Notes under the pieces: generated by a model | What the model was told of the DNA's origin: nothing | The model's database searches: none | What the model saw: the letters and a program-made list of their open reading frames with translations, nothing else | Program-made: the position numbers and the translations under genes | From: Streptomyces coeruleorubidus | GTDB lineage: Bacteria > Actinomycetota > Actinomycetes > Streptomycetales > Streptomycetaceae | Length of the DNA stretch: 64,000 nucleotides | NCBI RefSeq assembly: GCF_008705135.1 | Contig: NZ_CP023694.1 | Coordinates: 9,271,699 to 9,335,698 of the forward strand | Direction: 5' to 3' | Part shown: positions 24,970 to 33,644 of the stretch, one piece after another | How the letters are laid out: each line of letters begins with the position of its first letter | Numbering within the stretch: position 1 is the stretch's first letter

Positions 24970-26100
24970 ATGTCCAACACTCTTACCGACCAGGACCGCC
25001 CGGAGCTGCAGAAGGCCATCGAGGAGATGGTCGAGTCCGGGTTCACCGGGGTGACGATGCGCGTGCACGACGAGCGGGGCGAGTGGGTCGGCAGCGCCGG
25101 AGTGCGCAAGCTGGGCGAGACCGCGAAGCCGCCGACGAACGGGCACGTCCGGATAGGCAGCAACACCAAGACCTTCACCGCGACCGTGGTGCTGCAACTG
25201 GTGGACGAGGGCACGATAGGGCTGGACGCCCCGGTGGCCGACTACCTGCCCGAGTTCGGGCTGGACACGAAGATCACGGTGCGGATGCTGCTGCAGCACA
25301 CCAGCGGCGTGTTCAACTTCACCGGTGAGTACTACGACGACGGGACGTTCGCGCCGGGGATCCCCGCCACGACCGCGGGCCAGGAGTGGGTGGACAACCG
25401 GTTCAAGACCTACCGGCCGGAAGAGCTGGTACGGCTGGCGTTGTCCAAGCCGGCGCGGTTCGAGCCGGGGACGGACTGGAGTTACTCCAACACCAACTAC
25501 GTGCTGGCCAGGCTGCTGATCGAGAAGGTCACCGGCCGCTCACTGGCCGAGGAGATGCAGCGGCTGATCCTGGACCCGCTCGGGCTGTCGGGCACGGTGG
25601 CGCCGTACACCCAGCAGGACGTCCCGGAGCCGCACGCCCACGCCTACTACCGGTACGAGGACGCCGGCCGGCAGAAGACGGTCGACGTCACCCGCCAGAA
25701 CCCCTCCTGGATCTCGACCGGCGGAGACATGATCTCGACCACCCAGGACCTCCACACGTTCATCTCCGCGCTGACGGGCGGCAAGCTCCTGCCGGCCCCG
25801 CTGCTGACCGAGATGTGCACGCCGCATCCCAAGGTCGGCTACGGCCTAGGGGTGTTCGTGCAGGACGCGGGCGACAACGGCGGCACCGTCATCACCCACA
25901 ACGGCGGCATGGCGGGCCACGCGGCGCTGATGTACAGCACGCCCGACGGCAGCAAGACCCTGACCGCCGCGCTGAACTATGTCGACGACGCCGCACTGTC
26001 CATGGCAGAGGCGTTCCAGAAGGCGACGCAAAAACTCGTCAAGGAGGTGTTCGGCGGCGGGCACGCCGGGTCGGCTGACGCGACCGAGCCGGCTCGGTAG
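24970..26100 (+). CDS. Serine hydrolase / D-Ala-D-Ala carboxypeptidase-like
   Basis: 376 residues from ATG 24970 (AAGGAG at 24954-24959). All three motifs of the beta-lactamase/PBP fold are present: SxxK in RIGSNTKTF (Ser64, Lys67), YxN in WSYSNTNY (Tyr172) and HNGG in VITHNGGMAGH in place of KTG. This is the class C/R61-type arrangement. No signal peptide is evident, which would be odd for a cell-wall enzyme and favours an esterase or peptidase role. It follows the DUF4097 gene by 69 bases and may share its operator. Confidence 0.85.
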   Translation: MSNTLTDQDRPELQKAIEEMVESGFTGVTMRVHDERGEWVGSAGVRKLGETAKPPTNGHVRIGSNTKTFTATVVLQLVDEGTIGLDAPVADYLPEFGLDTKITVRMLLQHTSGVFNFTGEYYDDGTFAPGIPATTAGQEWVDNRFKTYRPEELVRLALSKPARFEPGTDWSYSNTNYVLARLLIEKVTGRSLAEEMQRLILDPLGLSGTVAPYTQQDVPEPHAHAYYRYEDAGRQKTVDVTRQNPSWISTGGDMISTTQDLHTFISALTGGKLLPAPLLTEMCTPHPKVGYGLGVFVQDAGDNGGTVITHNGGMAGHAALMYSTPDGSKTLTAALNYVDDAALSMAEAFQKATQKLVKEVFGGGHAGSADATEPAR

Positions 26101-26308
26101 ACAGACTCGAGCGGCGTGAACCCGCACGGGTCAAGTCAACTCGCTCACCCTGGCCGACGCCCGTCGGCATGGACGACCAGATCCACCCGGACCACACGCT
26201 GCGGCAGGTCGACGTCGAAGTACCACCGCGACCCAGAAGTAGCCGCCATGAGCGCGCGGGCCGCCCCCGCAGCTCCAGGGCAGCCTCGAGCGCCACCGCA
26301 GCCACACA

Positions 26309-26395
26309 TTTCCTGAGGGCGGGAGCTGGCCGGAGGCGGTGCTGCTAGTGGTCTCTGAGCTGTTCGCCAACGGGGTGCAGCATGCCGGCGGGTGA
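26309..26395 (+). pseudogene. Histidine-kinase-like ATPase (RsbW type) remnant
   Basis: The 28 codons before the TGA at 26393 read FPEGGSWPEAVLLVVSELFA then NGVQHAGG. This is the N-box (SELxxNxxxHA) of anti-sigma ATP-binding proteins. Nothing before or after continues the domain. Confidence 0.55.
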
Positions 26396-26436
26396 CCGGA
26401 TCTGCGTTGAGGAACCTGCCGAATGGCCGGGCTTCC

Positions 26437-26570
26437 GGCAGCCGACAGTCGACCACCATCTGAAGTTCATGGCTGAGGCGGGGATTCTGGAGCGTGACCA
26501 GCGGGGGACTTCAGTTCGGTACTCGGTGAGCCGGGCGGGGCTGCGGAGGGTGCGGAAGATTGTTTGCTGA
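26437..26570 (+). pseudogene. ArsR-family regulator remnant
   Basis: FRQPTVDHHLKFMAEAGILE plus RDQRGTSVRYSVSRAGLRRV is the recognition helix and wing of ArsR repressors (SQPTVSHHLKxLxEAGL). The N-terminal part is replaced by the RsbW-like remnant. Its last ~100 bases are antisense to the 3' end of the MFS gene. Confidence 0.65.
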
Positions 26571-27825
26571 GGGCAGGCTCTCGGCTGCTGGGAGACCCTT
26601 CACCCAGGGGCAGGCTGGCTGTCTTCGGCTTCCTCACGGAGCAGGCCAGGGCTGCGAGCAGAGTCACACTGCCCGCGAGCGCGAAGCACACCTCGAGCGG
26701 CAGCCGTGCCGCCAGCAGACCCGCCACCGCCGTGCCGCCCGAGATCCCTGCGTTCACCGCCGTGTTGACCCAGGCGCCCGCCTGGGTGCGGCGCTCTGGC
26801 GGTGCCACCTCGTCGGCCAGCAGGTATGCCGTGGTGAGCGCCGGAGCCACAAAGAATCCTGCACACGCCACCGCCACGGTCAGCGCCCCCACGCCCGGCG
26901 CGAGCCCCGCGGCGGCCAGGGCGAGACCGAGTCCGACAGCCAGCAGCGGCAGTCGTACCCGGGCCCCGATGTGCCAGTTGACGGCACCGTTCAAGAGCCC
27001 ACCGACCGCGCTGCCCGCCGAGAGGGCCGCGAGCACCCAGGCGACCACGTCGTCACCATGATGCCGCTCCGTCGCGAACGCGAGGACCAGCAGATCCATG
27101 GCACCCAGGGACAGCCCGACCCCGGCCGCCACCACGACCGGCGTCAGCAGCGCCCGCGCCCCCTGCAGCCGCGCCTCGGAGGGCGCCGCCGCCTTGGCAA
27201 CGGCAGTCGGCCGTACGTCCCGCACGGCTGGTGACATGACGAATGCGAACGTCCCGACCCCCACGAGCAGCGCGCTCACTATGACCCCGGCCGCCGGGGG
27301 CGCGATCTGCACCAGCGCGCCGACCAGCAGCGGACCGGAGATGAGGAGCATCTCCTCCGCGACGCCGTCCAGGCTGTACGCGCGCTGCAGCAGCGGCTGT
27401 TCCTCGGTGAGTTCACGCCAGATGGCCCGCATCGAGGGGCCGAGCGGAGGCGTCGCAGCGCCTGCGGCTGCGGCGATGGCGCCCAGCAGAAAGGCGGGGG
27501 CGCCGGGCCGCCAGGAGGCCACCGCGAGGGCGCACAGGAGACCCGCATAGAGCAGGGCCATCGGAAGGAGCGCGAGGCGCGGGCCGTGGCGGTCGACGAG
27601 GGCCGCCCGTACCGGGGACAGGAAGACACTGGTGGCGCCGAACAGCGCCATGATCGTGCCTGCGGCGGCATACGAGCCGGTGGCCCGGGTCACCGCCAGC
27701 ATCACGGAGAGGGTGAGCATCCCGTACGAGAGTCGCCCGAGCAGGGTGGCACCGAAGGTGCGTCGGGCGTACGGAAGGCGCAGTACGGCGGCGTACGAGG
27801 GCCGCCCTTGAGCAGGCGCAGACAT
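26467..27825 (-). CDS. MFS transporter
   Basis: 452 residues from ATG 27825 (GAGGAA upstream). About twelve hydrophobic segments and the loop LSPVRAALVDRHGPRLALLPMALL, a variant of the MFS motif A between helices 2 and 3. Related transporters export drugs or small metabolites. The last ~35 residues (Ser/Pro-rich, ending GHAPESPPQP) are encoded antisense to an ArsR remnant, so the original stop was probably lost and the tail is new sequence. Confidence 0.85.
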   Translation of the reverse strand: MSAPAQGRPSYAAVLRLPYARRTFGATLLGRLSYGMLTLSVMLAVTRATGSYAAAGTIMALFGATSVFLSPVRAALVDRHGPRLALLPMALLYAGLLCALAVASWRPGAPAFLLGAIAAAAGAATPPLGPSMRAIWRELTEEQPLLQRAYSLDGVAEEMLLISGPLLVGALVQIAPPAAGVIVSALLVGVGTFAFVMSPAVRDVRPTAVAKAAAPSEARLQGARALLTPVVVAAGVGLSLGAMDLLVLAFATERHHGDDVVAWVLAALSAGSAVGGLLNGAVNWHIGARVRLPLLAVGLGLALAAAGLAPGVGALTVAVACAGFFVAPALTTAYLLADEVAPPERRTQAGAWVNTAVNAGISGGTAVAGLLAARLPLEVCFALAGSVTLLAALACSVRKPKTASLPLGEGSPSSREPALSKQSSAPSAAPPGSPSTELKSPAGHAPESPPQP

Positions 27826-28050
27826 GGGAAAGTTCCTCGGTCGAGGCGGAAGGAGGGGCGCCGAGTGCGGCGAGGTGGTCCCGGAGACGGGCGATAGCAG
27901 GGACCCGCGCCTGCTGTGTCCGGAGCGGACCCTTGGCTTCGTATGTGAAAACGGACACCGTCTGTACCCGAGTTTGGACACCACTAGTCGATCGCAGAGC
28001 CCGGAAAGGTCGGTGAGAAGTAACACCGCTGCGAAGTGGACAGAGTCGAC

Positions 28051-28908
28051 CTATTCGGAGGGTTCGGCGATCAGCGCCGTACCGATCTTGCGGAAGCCGA
28101 GTCGGGCGTAGACCCGCGCGACATCGTCATCACCTGCAGACAGGAAGACGGTTGCCGCGCGCTGCGATCGGGCGTCGGCCACCAGTGCCGCGGTGACCGC
28201 GAGTGCGAGACCGCGACGGCGAACTGCGGGGAGCGTTCCAACGCCGACGATCTCGCTGACTCCTGCGAGCGGTTGGTGCTGGCCCGCGGACAGCGCTGAT
28301 CCGTGCTCGACAGCTGCGGCGACCACCGTCAGACCCGCCCGGATGCGCACGATCGCGTGGTCCACCGATCCGTCGGCGACGCGGGCGTCGATCGCTTCCG
28401 CCAGTTGCGGTGTTCCCGCGAAACCGACGTGGGTTCCCGGCTCGGCGAAGGCGAGGTGAGGAACGGCCAGGGCGCCGGGCAGTATCGGATCGTCCGCGCC
28501 TACGATCCGCACCTCTATGCTGCCTGACAATCCCTCCAGGGGGGCTGCGGGAGTAACGGTATCGAGCACCATCAGCGGATGTTCGTGGACCACGAGTCCG
28601 GACTTCTCGACTGCCGCCCGCAGCTGGGGTGTGGTTTCGGCGACCCATTCGAAACTCTCTGGGATCCCCAGCTCCCGCTGGCGGGCACGGACCTTCTGCA
28701 CGTCGGAGGCGTCCAGCGGTCCGGACCATCCCCGTGCGGGACGTGCGTAGAACGGCCAGCCCTCGCCCTCCCGCACGAACAGGGTGAGCGGCCCGTGGTC
28801 CTCGACGCGGGCGCCGTGGCGCGGGACCGCGTCGTAGTACTCCTCGAGCCGGTCCAGCAGTGCCCGCTCAGGGTGATCGTCAAAATCGGCAGAAGTCACG
28901 CCGGGCAT
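28051..28908 (-). CDS. GNAT family N-acetyltransferase
   Basis: 285 residues from ATG 28908. The C-terminal domain carries the acetyl-CoA binding loop VGVGTLPAVRRRGLALAVTAALVADA (V-x-x-x-x-x-RRRGLA pattern) and the final strand VYARLGFRKIGTALI typical of GNATs. The N-terminal half (ALLDRLEEYYDAVPR...) is a second, degenerate domain. The acceptor is unknown. Confidence 0.85.
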   Translation of the reverse strand: MPGVTSADFDDHPERALLDRLEEYYDAVPRHGARVEDHGPLTLFVREGEGWPFYARPARGWSGPLDASDVQKVRARQRELGIPESFEWVAETTPQLRAAVEKSGLVVHEHPLMVLDTVTPAAPLEGLSGSIEVRIVGADDPILPGALAVPHLAFAEPGTHVGFAGTPQLAEAIDARVADGSVDHAIVRIRAGLTVVAAAVEHGSALSAGQHQPLAGVSEIVGVGTLPAVRRRGLALAVTAALVADARSQRAATVFLSAGDDDVARVYARLGFRKIGTALIAEPSE

Positions 28909-28989
28909 CCAAACAACAGGGCACCGGCGACGCCACTTCATTTCGACCCGTCCGCAGGGTTGCTCGGCCGGAAACCGCTCCCCAGATCG

Positions 28990-29121
28990 TTAGCCGACAG
29001 CGTCCTGAGCGGCGGCCCTGGCTTGGGTGAGGGCGAGGCGGTAGGAGTCGGTGCCGGTCTGAATGAGGTTGCCGCCGAAGGTGAGCCGGTCGACGATCGC
29101 GGCGCAAAGGCGCTGGCCCGG
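28990..29121 (-). pseudogene. IS21-type IstB C-terminal remnant
   Basis: GQRLCAAIVDRLTFGGNLIQ plus TGTDSYRLALTQARA is the conserved end of IstB ATPase helper proteins, here only ~43 residues up to the stop at 28988-28990. Its upstream end abuts the truncated 5' end of the DUF6545-like gene on the other strand, so an IS21 insertion probably removed that gene's start. Confidence 0.65.
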
Positions 29122-29124
29122 CCA

Positions 29125-30084
29125 GAAGTACCCGTCCGCGTCAAGCTGTGGCACCGCATCCTCCTGGCCTACGCCGTCACCTCGGTCGCTTCCATGATCA
29201 CGTTCTTCTTCCTGGGTGACGTCAGCGACGGAGAACACCATGTCGACTTCGACGTGTACTACGCAGAGACGCCGTACATCACCCAGTTCCTGCTCATCTA
29301 CGGGGTTCTGTTCGTTGTCGGAATGACCGGCCCCACCCGGATGTGCTGCCGATATGCCACGGCCGTCGACCGCCCGTGGCTCCGCAGAGGACTGCGGACC
29401 GTCGCCGTCGGCGCTCTCGTCGGCCAGGGCTATGCCATGCCGAAGGTCATATCCCTGATATGGGACCTGCTTGGCACCTCTCCGCTCCACTTCATCAGCG
29501 TGAACGTGGCACCGATGTGCGCAAGCATCTCCGCCTGGCTGTTCGCGGTCGGCTTCACCATGCCGGCCTGGGGCGTCGGGGTGGACACCGCCCGTGAGCG
29601 GATCAGCCAGTACCGCGCCTACCGGCGGCTCTCCCTCCTCTGAGAGGTCCTGACCCACGCTTTCCCTGAGGTGGTGCTCTTCCCGGACCTCTACCCGGAC
29701 AATCCACGGCGCGCAGCCCGCCACGACGAACTGTCATTCCTGGTCAGTCGTCAAATCATCGAAATCCGCGACGCACAATTAGCGCTCCGCCCCTACGTCG
29801 ACCCAGCGGTGGCCCAGCACGCGCGCAAACTGATCGCGCGCAGCAACGTTCCTGCTGACCAGGTTGAGGCCTTCGTTGAAGCAACTCAGGTAAAAGCAGC
29901 TCTTCAAGCCATGGAGGAGGGCAACGCCCAGCAGCACACCACAACCGTCCCGCACCACCCGGCGGCCGGCGACATGGGCATCGAGCGTGACTGGCTGATC
30001 CGCGTAGCCACCGCCTTCCGAAGCTCCGACTTCATCAAGGACGCCATCGCCCAGGCGGAGACCCTCGGAGCTGTACGCGCATGA
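29125..30084 (+). pseudogene. DUF6545/MAB_1171c-like membrane protein, 5'-truncated and with an internal TGA
   Basis: The plus frame from ~29125 encodes four clear hydrophobic segments (WHRILLAYAVTSVASMITFF, FLLIYGVLFVVGM, SISAWLFAVGFTM...). It then meets a TGA at 29641-29643 and continues in the same frame: EVLTHAFPEVVLFPDLYPDN and RQIIEIRDAQLALRPYVDP, the cytosolic domain of this family. The family normally reads LW-x-ALT-x-AFPEV, so the TGA appears to replace a Trp codon. The natural N-terminus (further helices) is lost next to the IstB remnant. The stop overlaps the P450 start (ATGA), as in the coupled pairs known in Streptomyces. Confidence 0.7.
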
Positions 30085-31268
30085 CCCACGCCACCCCGCC
30101 CAGCCTCTTCAGCGACGTCCTCATAACGGACCCTCACCAGGCCTATGACCAGCTGCGGAAGATCGGCCCGGTGCATCAGACGACCACACCAGACGGCGTC
30201 AGCGTATGGCTGGTCACCCGTTACCAGGACGTCCGTAAAGCGCTAGCGGACCCGAGACTGTCCTTGGACAAAGGCAATGCCCACAGCACTGGCCTCCACC
30301 AATCGTCGATGCCCCCGGAGCTGGATGCCCACCTGCTGAACATGGATCCGCCCGACCTCACGCGACTGCGCCGTCTGGTCTCAAAGGCCTTCACGCCCCG
30401 CCGGATCGAAGAATTGAAGCCTCGAATCCAGGCCCAGACCGATGAGCTGCTGGACGCCTTCACCGACCCGCCCGTAGACCTCATGAGGGCCTTGGCTAAC
30501 CCGTTGCCCATGGCCGTCATCTGCGAACTGCTCGGCGTGCCCCTCGATGCCCGTCGCGACTTCCGGGCCTGGACCAACACGCTGCTCGCACCCGCCCCAG
30601 ACGCGGCCAGGGAATCGCGACGGGCAATGCGGGAGATGCACCAGTTCCTCGTCGAGATCATCGCTGCCAAGCGCACCCATCCGACCGACGACCTCCTCTC
30701 CGCCATGATCGAAGCCCGCGATACACACGACAGCCTCACCGAGCCCGAGCTCCTGGCCATGGCATTCCTGATCCTTTTCGCCGGATATGACAACACGGTC
30801 AACCTCATCGGGAACGGCCTCCTGGCGCTGCTGCTGCACCCCCAGCACGCACATGCGGTCCGCGACAGGAACACCCTGGTCCGCGATGTTCTGGAGGAAA
30901 CACTCCGCTGGAACGCGCCCTTCATGCTGGGAGTTCGCCGGTTCGCGCTCAAGGACATCACTATCGGCGGCGTCCGGATACCAGTCGGCGGACGCGTCTG
31001 GGTCTCGCTGATCTCGGCCAACCGCGACGGGACACACTTCGCGTCGCCCGCCAGCTTCGATCCTCATCGCGCCCCGGCGCACCTCGGCTTCGGGCACGGC
31101 ATCCACTACTGCCTCGGCGCCCCGCTCGCGCGACTCCAAGGGGATGTAGCCATCACCAGCCTTTTCCATCGGTTTGGCAGGCTGAAGCTGGCTGTGCCCG
31201 TCACCGAGCTGAAGTGGGTCCCCTCGTTTCACAAGCGAGGGCTGCAGGAACTGACGGTGGCTTGGTGA
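30081..31268 (+). CDS. Cytochrome P450
   Basis: 395 residues. I-helix oxygen-binding motif AGYDNT (234-239), K-helix ExxR in EETLR (273-276), and heme loop FGHGIHYCLG with the axial Cys344. Bacterial soluble class I type; needs a ferredoxin and reductase from elsewhere, as none is nearby. Substrate unknown; monooxygenation in secondary metabolism or regulation is usual. Translationally coupled (ATGA) to the broken DUF6545-like gene, so expression may have been affected by that gene's mutation. Confidence 0.93.
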   Translation: MTHATPPSLFSDVLITDPHQAYDQLRKIGPVHQTTTPDGVSVWLVTRYQDVRKALADPRLSLDKGNAHSTGLHQSSMPPELDAHLLNMDPPDLTRLRRLVSKAFTPRRIEELKPRIQAQTDELLDAFTDPPVDLMRALANPLPMAVICELLGVPLDARRDFRAWTNTLLAPAPDAARESRRAMREMHQFLVEIIAAKRTHPTDDLLSAMIEARDTHDSLTEPELLAMAFLILFAGYDNTVNLIGNGLLALLLHPQHAHAVRDRNTLVRDVLEETLRWNAPFMLGVRRFALKDITIGGVRIPVGGRVWVSLISANRDGTHFASPASFDPHRAPAHLGFGHGIHYCLGAPLARLQGDVAITSLFHRFGRLKLAVPVTELKWVPSFHKRGLQELTVAW

Positions 31269-31515
31269 ACAAAGCCAGGTCGAGCATGCAGACGACCGTT
31301 GCGGTCTTCGATCGCCGCCGCGCAGGACGGGGCCGTCCACGGTGCCTGCTCGACAGGCCAGGAGAGCCGGGCTGGTCTGCCTGGTCTCCCGATGGTGCCA
31401 CCGAGGTTCCATGCGTAGGACTTGAGCCGGCCGCCATCTGCCCTGCGCGTTCCTGCAAGTTTCCGATGAGTAGAGTAAACGGCTGATTGAAGATCGTAAG
31501 AGAAGGGAGCATGGG

Positions 31516-31722
31516 GTGCGTCGGTTACTTGGCGTAGCAATTGTCCTTGCGACGATGGGTCTCGCGTTCTGGCTGGTTCTGGGGCCTCCATCCGATTGGG
31601 AGGGGGTTGCGAGGTTCATACGCTTCGGTGTCTTGCTGAGTTGCTGCGTAGCGATTGGCCTTGCCGTGCAACTGATCTACCCCGACAAACCCACGGACGA
31701 GACGACCGAAGCCGCCGGATAA
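31516..31722 (+). CDS. Small two-helix membrane protein
   Basis: 68 residues from GTG 31516 (GGGAG at 31505-31509). Two hydrophobic segments, LLGVAIVLATMGLAFWLVLG and FGVLLSCCVAIGLAVQLIY, are separated by a short charged loop, with an acidic C-terminal tail. No family recognised. Confidence 0.55.
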   Translation: MRRLLGVAIVLATMGLAFWLVLGPPSDWEGVARFIRFGVLLSCCVAIGLAVQLIYPDKPTDETTEAAG

Positions 31723-31867
31723 TCAGTACTGCTCACTCACGGGTCGTGGGTTGGTAGATGCGTGCCAGACGCCGCCCTTTTTGAGGGCTGGCCGAGCGGG
31801 TGCGGCGCGGACCGACTATCCCGGCCCCCGTCGACGCACCTGCCGATTTCGCCGCGCTCGGCCGGCA

Positions 31868-32058
31868 GCCGTCGAAGATCCGATTGATGAAGCGCTTTCC
31901 ACGTGAGTAGCACCGAGTGCGGGGCAGCTCACGGGACGGAGAGCGCTGCTCGCATGTATGTAGCACCGACTCGACGTCGTCCGGGCGCTACGCCACAGCC
32001 CTTGTCCTCGGCGTGGCTCGTCGCTTCCCCTTGGCCCGGCGTCGAGCGGGACGTGTCG
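31868..32058 (-). repeat. Inverted duplicate of the STAND-gene upstream region
   Basis: Read on the minus strand this segment matches 45068-45258 on the plus strand over ~190 bases with scattered mismatches. The match covers the end of a small ORF (RPARRRAKGKRRATPRT) and the promoter-side sequence with GAAAGCGCTTCAT. Here nothing downstream resembles the STAND gene, so it is a remnant. It fills most of the 366-base gap between the small membrane gene and the MarR gene. Confidence 0.7.
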
Positions 32059-32088
32059 TGTCCCTACTGCGTGGTCTGGGTCGAGTCC

Positions 32089-32592
32089 TTATGCTCCGCC
32101 TTTGCGGCGGCGCGGCGCGGCCGAGCGGGACGGCATCGAGCGCATGTGGTCGCGCACCGGCGCCAGCAGGCCGGCGAGAGCTTCGACGTCGTCGCGCGAA
32201 AGCGGCTTGAACAGCAGGCGGCTGACCACCTCGATGTGGCCCGGCAGCACCTTCGCGAGCAGCTCACGCCCGGCGTCGGTGAGGGTGACGGTGATGCTCC
32301 GTTCGTCGTCCGGCGAGGGAGCGCGGACGACCAGGCCCTCCTTCTGGAGCAGATCCACCTGGTAGGTCAGGCCGCTGCGGCTGTAGACGACGCCGTCGGC
32401 CAGGTCGGTCATGCGGTGACTGCCCGTCGGAGAGTCTCCGAGGCGGGCCAGCAGCTGGAACTGCACATAGCTGAGATCGCCGGCCTCGCGCAGCTGCTGC
32501 TCGACGGCATGCCGGAGCAGGCTGGTCACCTCGATGAGGTCGAAGTAGGCGCCGAGCTGCACGGGGTCGAGCGACGGCGGTGAATCAGGCAT
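32089..32592 (-). CDS. MarR family transcriptional regulator
   Basis: 167 residues. SYVQFQLLARLGDSPTGSHR, MTDLADGVVYSRSGLTYQVDLLQKEGLVVR and SPDDERSITVTLTDAGRELL form the MarR winged helix with the DERS wing. The palindrome CTTCGAATTCGAAG lies 16 bases upstream of its start (32608-32621) and twice more at 33561-33612, before the oxidoreductase gene. It probably represses itself and that redox operon. Such regulators sense phenolics or oxidants. Confidence 0.88.
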   Translation of the reverse strand: MPDSPPSLDPVQLGAYFDLIEVTSLLRHAVEQQLREAGDLSYVQFQLLARLGDSPTGSHRMTDLADGVVYSRSGLTYQVDLLQKEGLVVRAPSPDDERSITVTLTDAGRELLAKVLPGHIEVVSRLLFKPLSRDDVEALAGLLAPVRDHMRSMPSRSAAPRRRKGGA

Positions 32593-32607
32593 GACCGAAG
32601 TCTACTG

Positions 32608-32621
32608 CTTCGAATTCGAAG
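32608..32621. promoter_or_regulatory. MarR operator, copy 1
   Basis: CTTCGAATTCGAAG, a perfect 14-base palindrome, sits just upstream of the MarR start at 32592. The identical sequence recurs at 33561 and 33599. Autoregulation is the likely meaning. Confidence 0.75.
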
Positions 32622-32975
32622 AGTGTGGCGTGGTGCCGTTCCGACCACCGCAGACGGAGCTGGAAGTGAACTCCTCCTCGAACTCCGGTGCCATCCCGGG
32701 CCGGTGGGTCGGGCGGACGCGAGGATCTCCCGGCCCGGTGTCGTGACCTCGTGAGCGCACGGTGTGGGCAGTGTTGGGCCCGACTGAGCACCGCAGAACA
32801 TGGAGATCGGGCAGTGGCGCGGCGCAGGGTTACGAGTCGAAGGACGGCGCCGCCGCCCACGTATCCCGAGGACCCGCCATGAGCATTCCCTACCTTGCGC
32901 AACGTCGTCCTCGGCCCTCCCGGTGACGGCACGACAGCCCGGCCGCAGCGCAGAAGCCATGAACACGATGCCGGG

Positions 32976-33551
32976 ATGAGCACCGCCGCGTGGAGCCCGG
33001 TGTCTCTGGCCGTCCTGTGCGCCGGCGTCGGCTACGGGCGCCCGACCCGCCTGCTCGCGGACCTGGCCGCGGAGGCCGTGTGCCGGTCACTGGCAGCCGG
33101 GGGTGCGCGCGCCGAGGTGGAGGTGCTGGAGCTGCACCGGCTGACGGCCGACCTCGCCCAGCACTCCGCCCAGGGCCGCGCCAGCCTCGACCTGCGGGAG
33201 GCGATCGCGGCCGTCGTGACAGCGGACGGGCTGGTGGTGGCGACCCCGGTGCTCGCCGCATCCCCGAGCGAGGTGTTCGACTCGTTCTTCGCCGTCCTCG
33301 GGGACAAAGTCCTCTCCGGCATGCCGGTACTGCTGGCGCTCGACAGCAGCTCCCGCCGGCAGCCACCCGACCTCGCGCAGGTGATGCGCAGGCGCCTGAC
33401 CGACGTGCACGCCGAACCCGTGCCCACGGTCGTCGTCGCAGGCCCCGCCGACTGGCAGGCCACGGCGCTCAGCGACGCGGCGCGGCTGCGCGCCTGCATC
33501 GGCCGAGCCGCCGTCGAACTCGCCGCGGCGATGCGCTCGCACCGGCAGTAA
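32976..33551 (+). CDS. NADPH-dependent FMN reductase-like flavoprotein
   Basis: 191 residues from ATG 32976. The start VSLAVLCAGVGYGRPTRLLADLAAEAV resembles the phosphate-binding S-x-x-S-x-T-R loop of the FMN_red family. DGLVVATPVLAASPSEVFDSFF and LSGMPVLLALDSS continue the flavodoxin-like fold; the common Y-x-S-x-P loop is altered to TPVLAASP. It reduces flavin or quinone-like substrates. It is divergent from MarR and followed by two operator palindromes. Confidence 0.8.
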   Translation: MSTAAWSPVSLAVLCAGVGYGRPTRLLADLAAEAVCRSLAAGGARAEVEVLELHRLTADLAQHSAQGRASLDLREAIAAVVTADGLVVATPVLAASPSEVFDSFFAVLGDKVLSGMPVLLALDSSSRRQPPDLAQVMRRRLTDVHAEPVPTVVVAGPADWQATALSDAARLRACIGRAAVELAAAMRSHRQ

Positions 33552-33560
33552 CAACACTTG

Positions 33561-33612
33561 CTTCGAATTCGAAGTAGAGGTACCGTCATCAACAGTTGCT
33601 TCGAATTCGAAG
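33561..33612. promoter_or_regulatory. MarR operator, copies 2 and 3
   Basis: CTTCGAATTCGAAG occurs at 33561-33574 and 33599-33612, 38 bases apart, in the 93-base space before the zinc-less MDR gene at 33645. Both equal the copy upstream of marR, so this promoter is probably its strongest target. Confidence 0.8.
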
Positions 33613-33644
33613 CAGCATCGATCGCAGTGAAGGTGAGAACCGAA

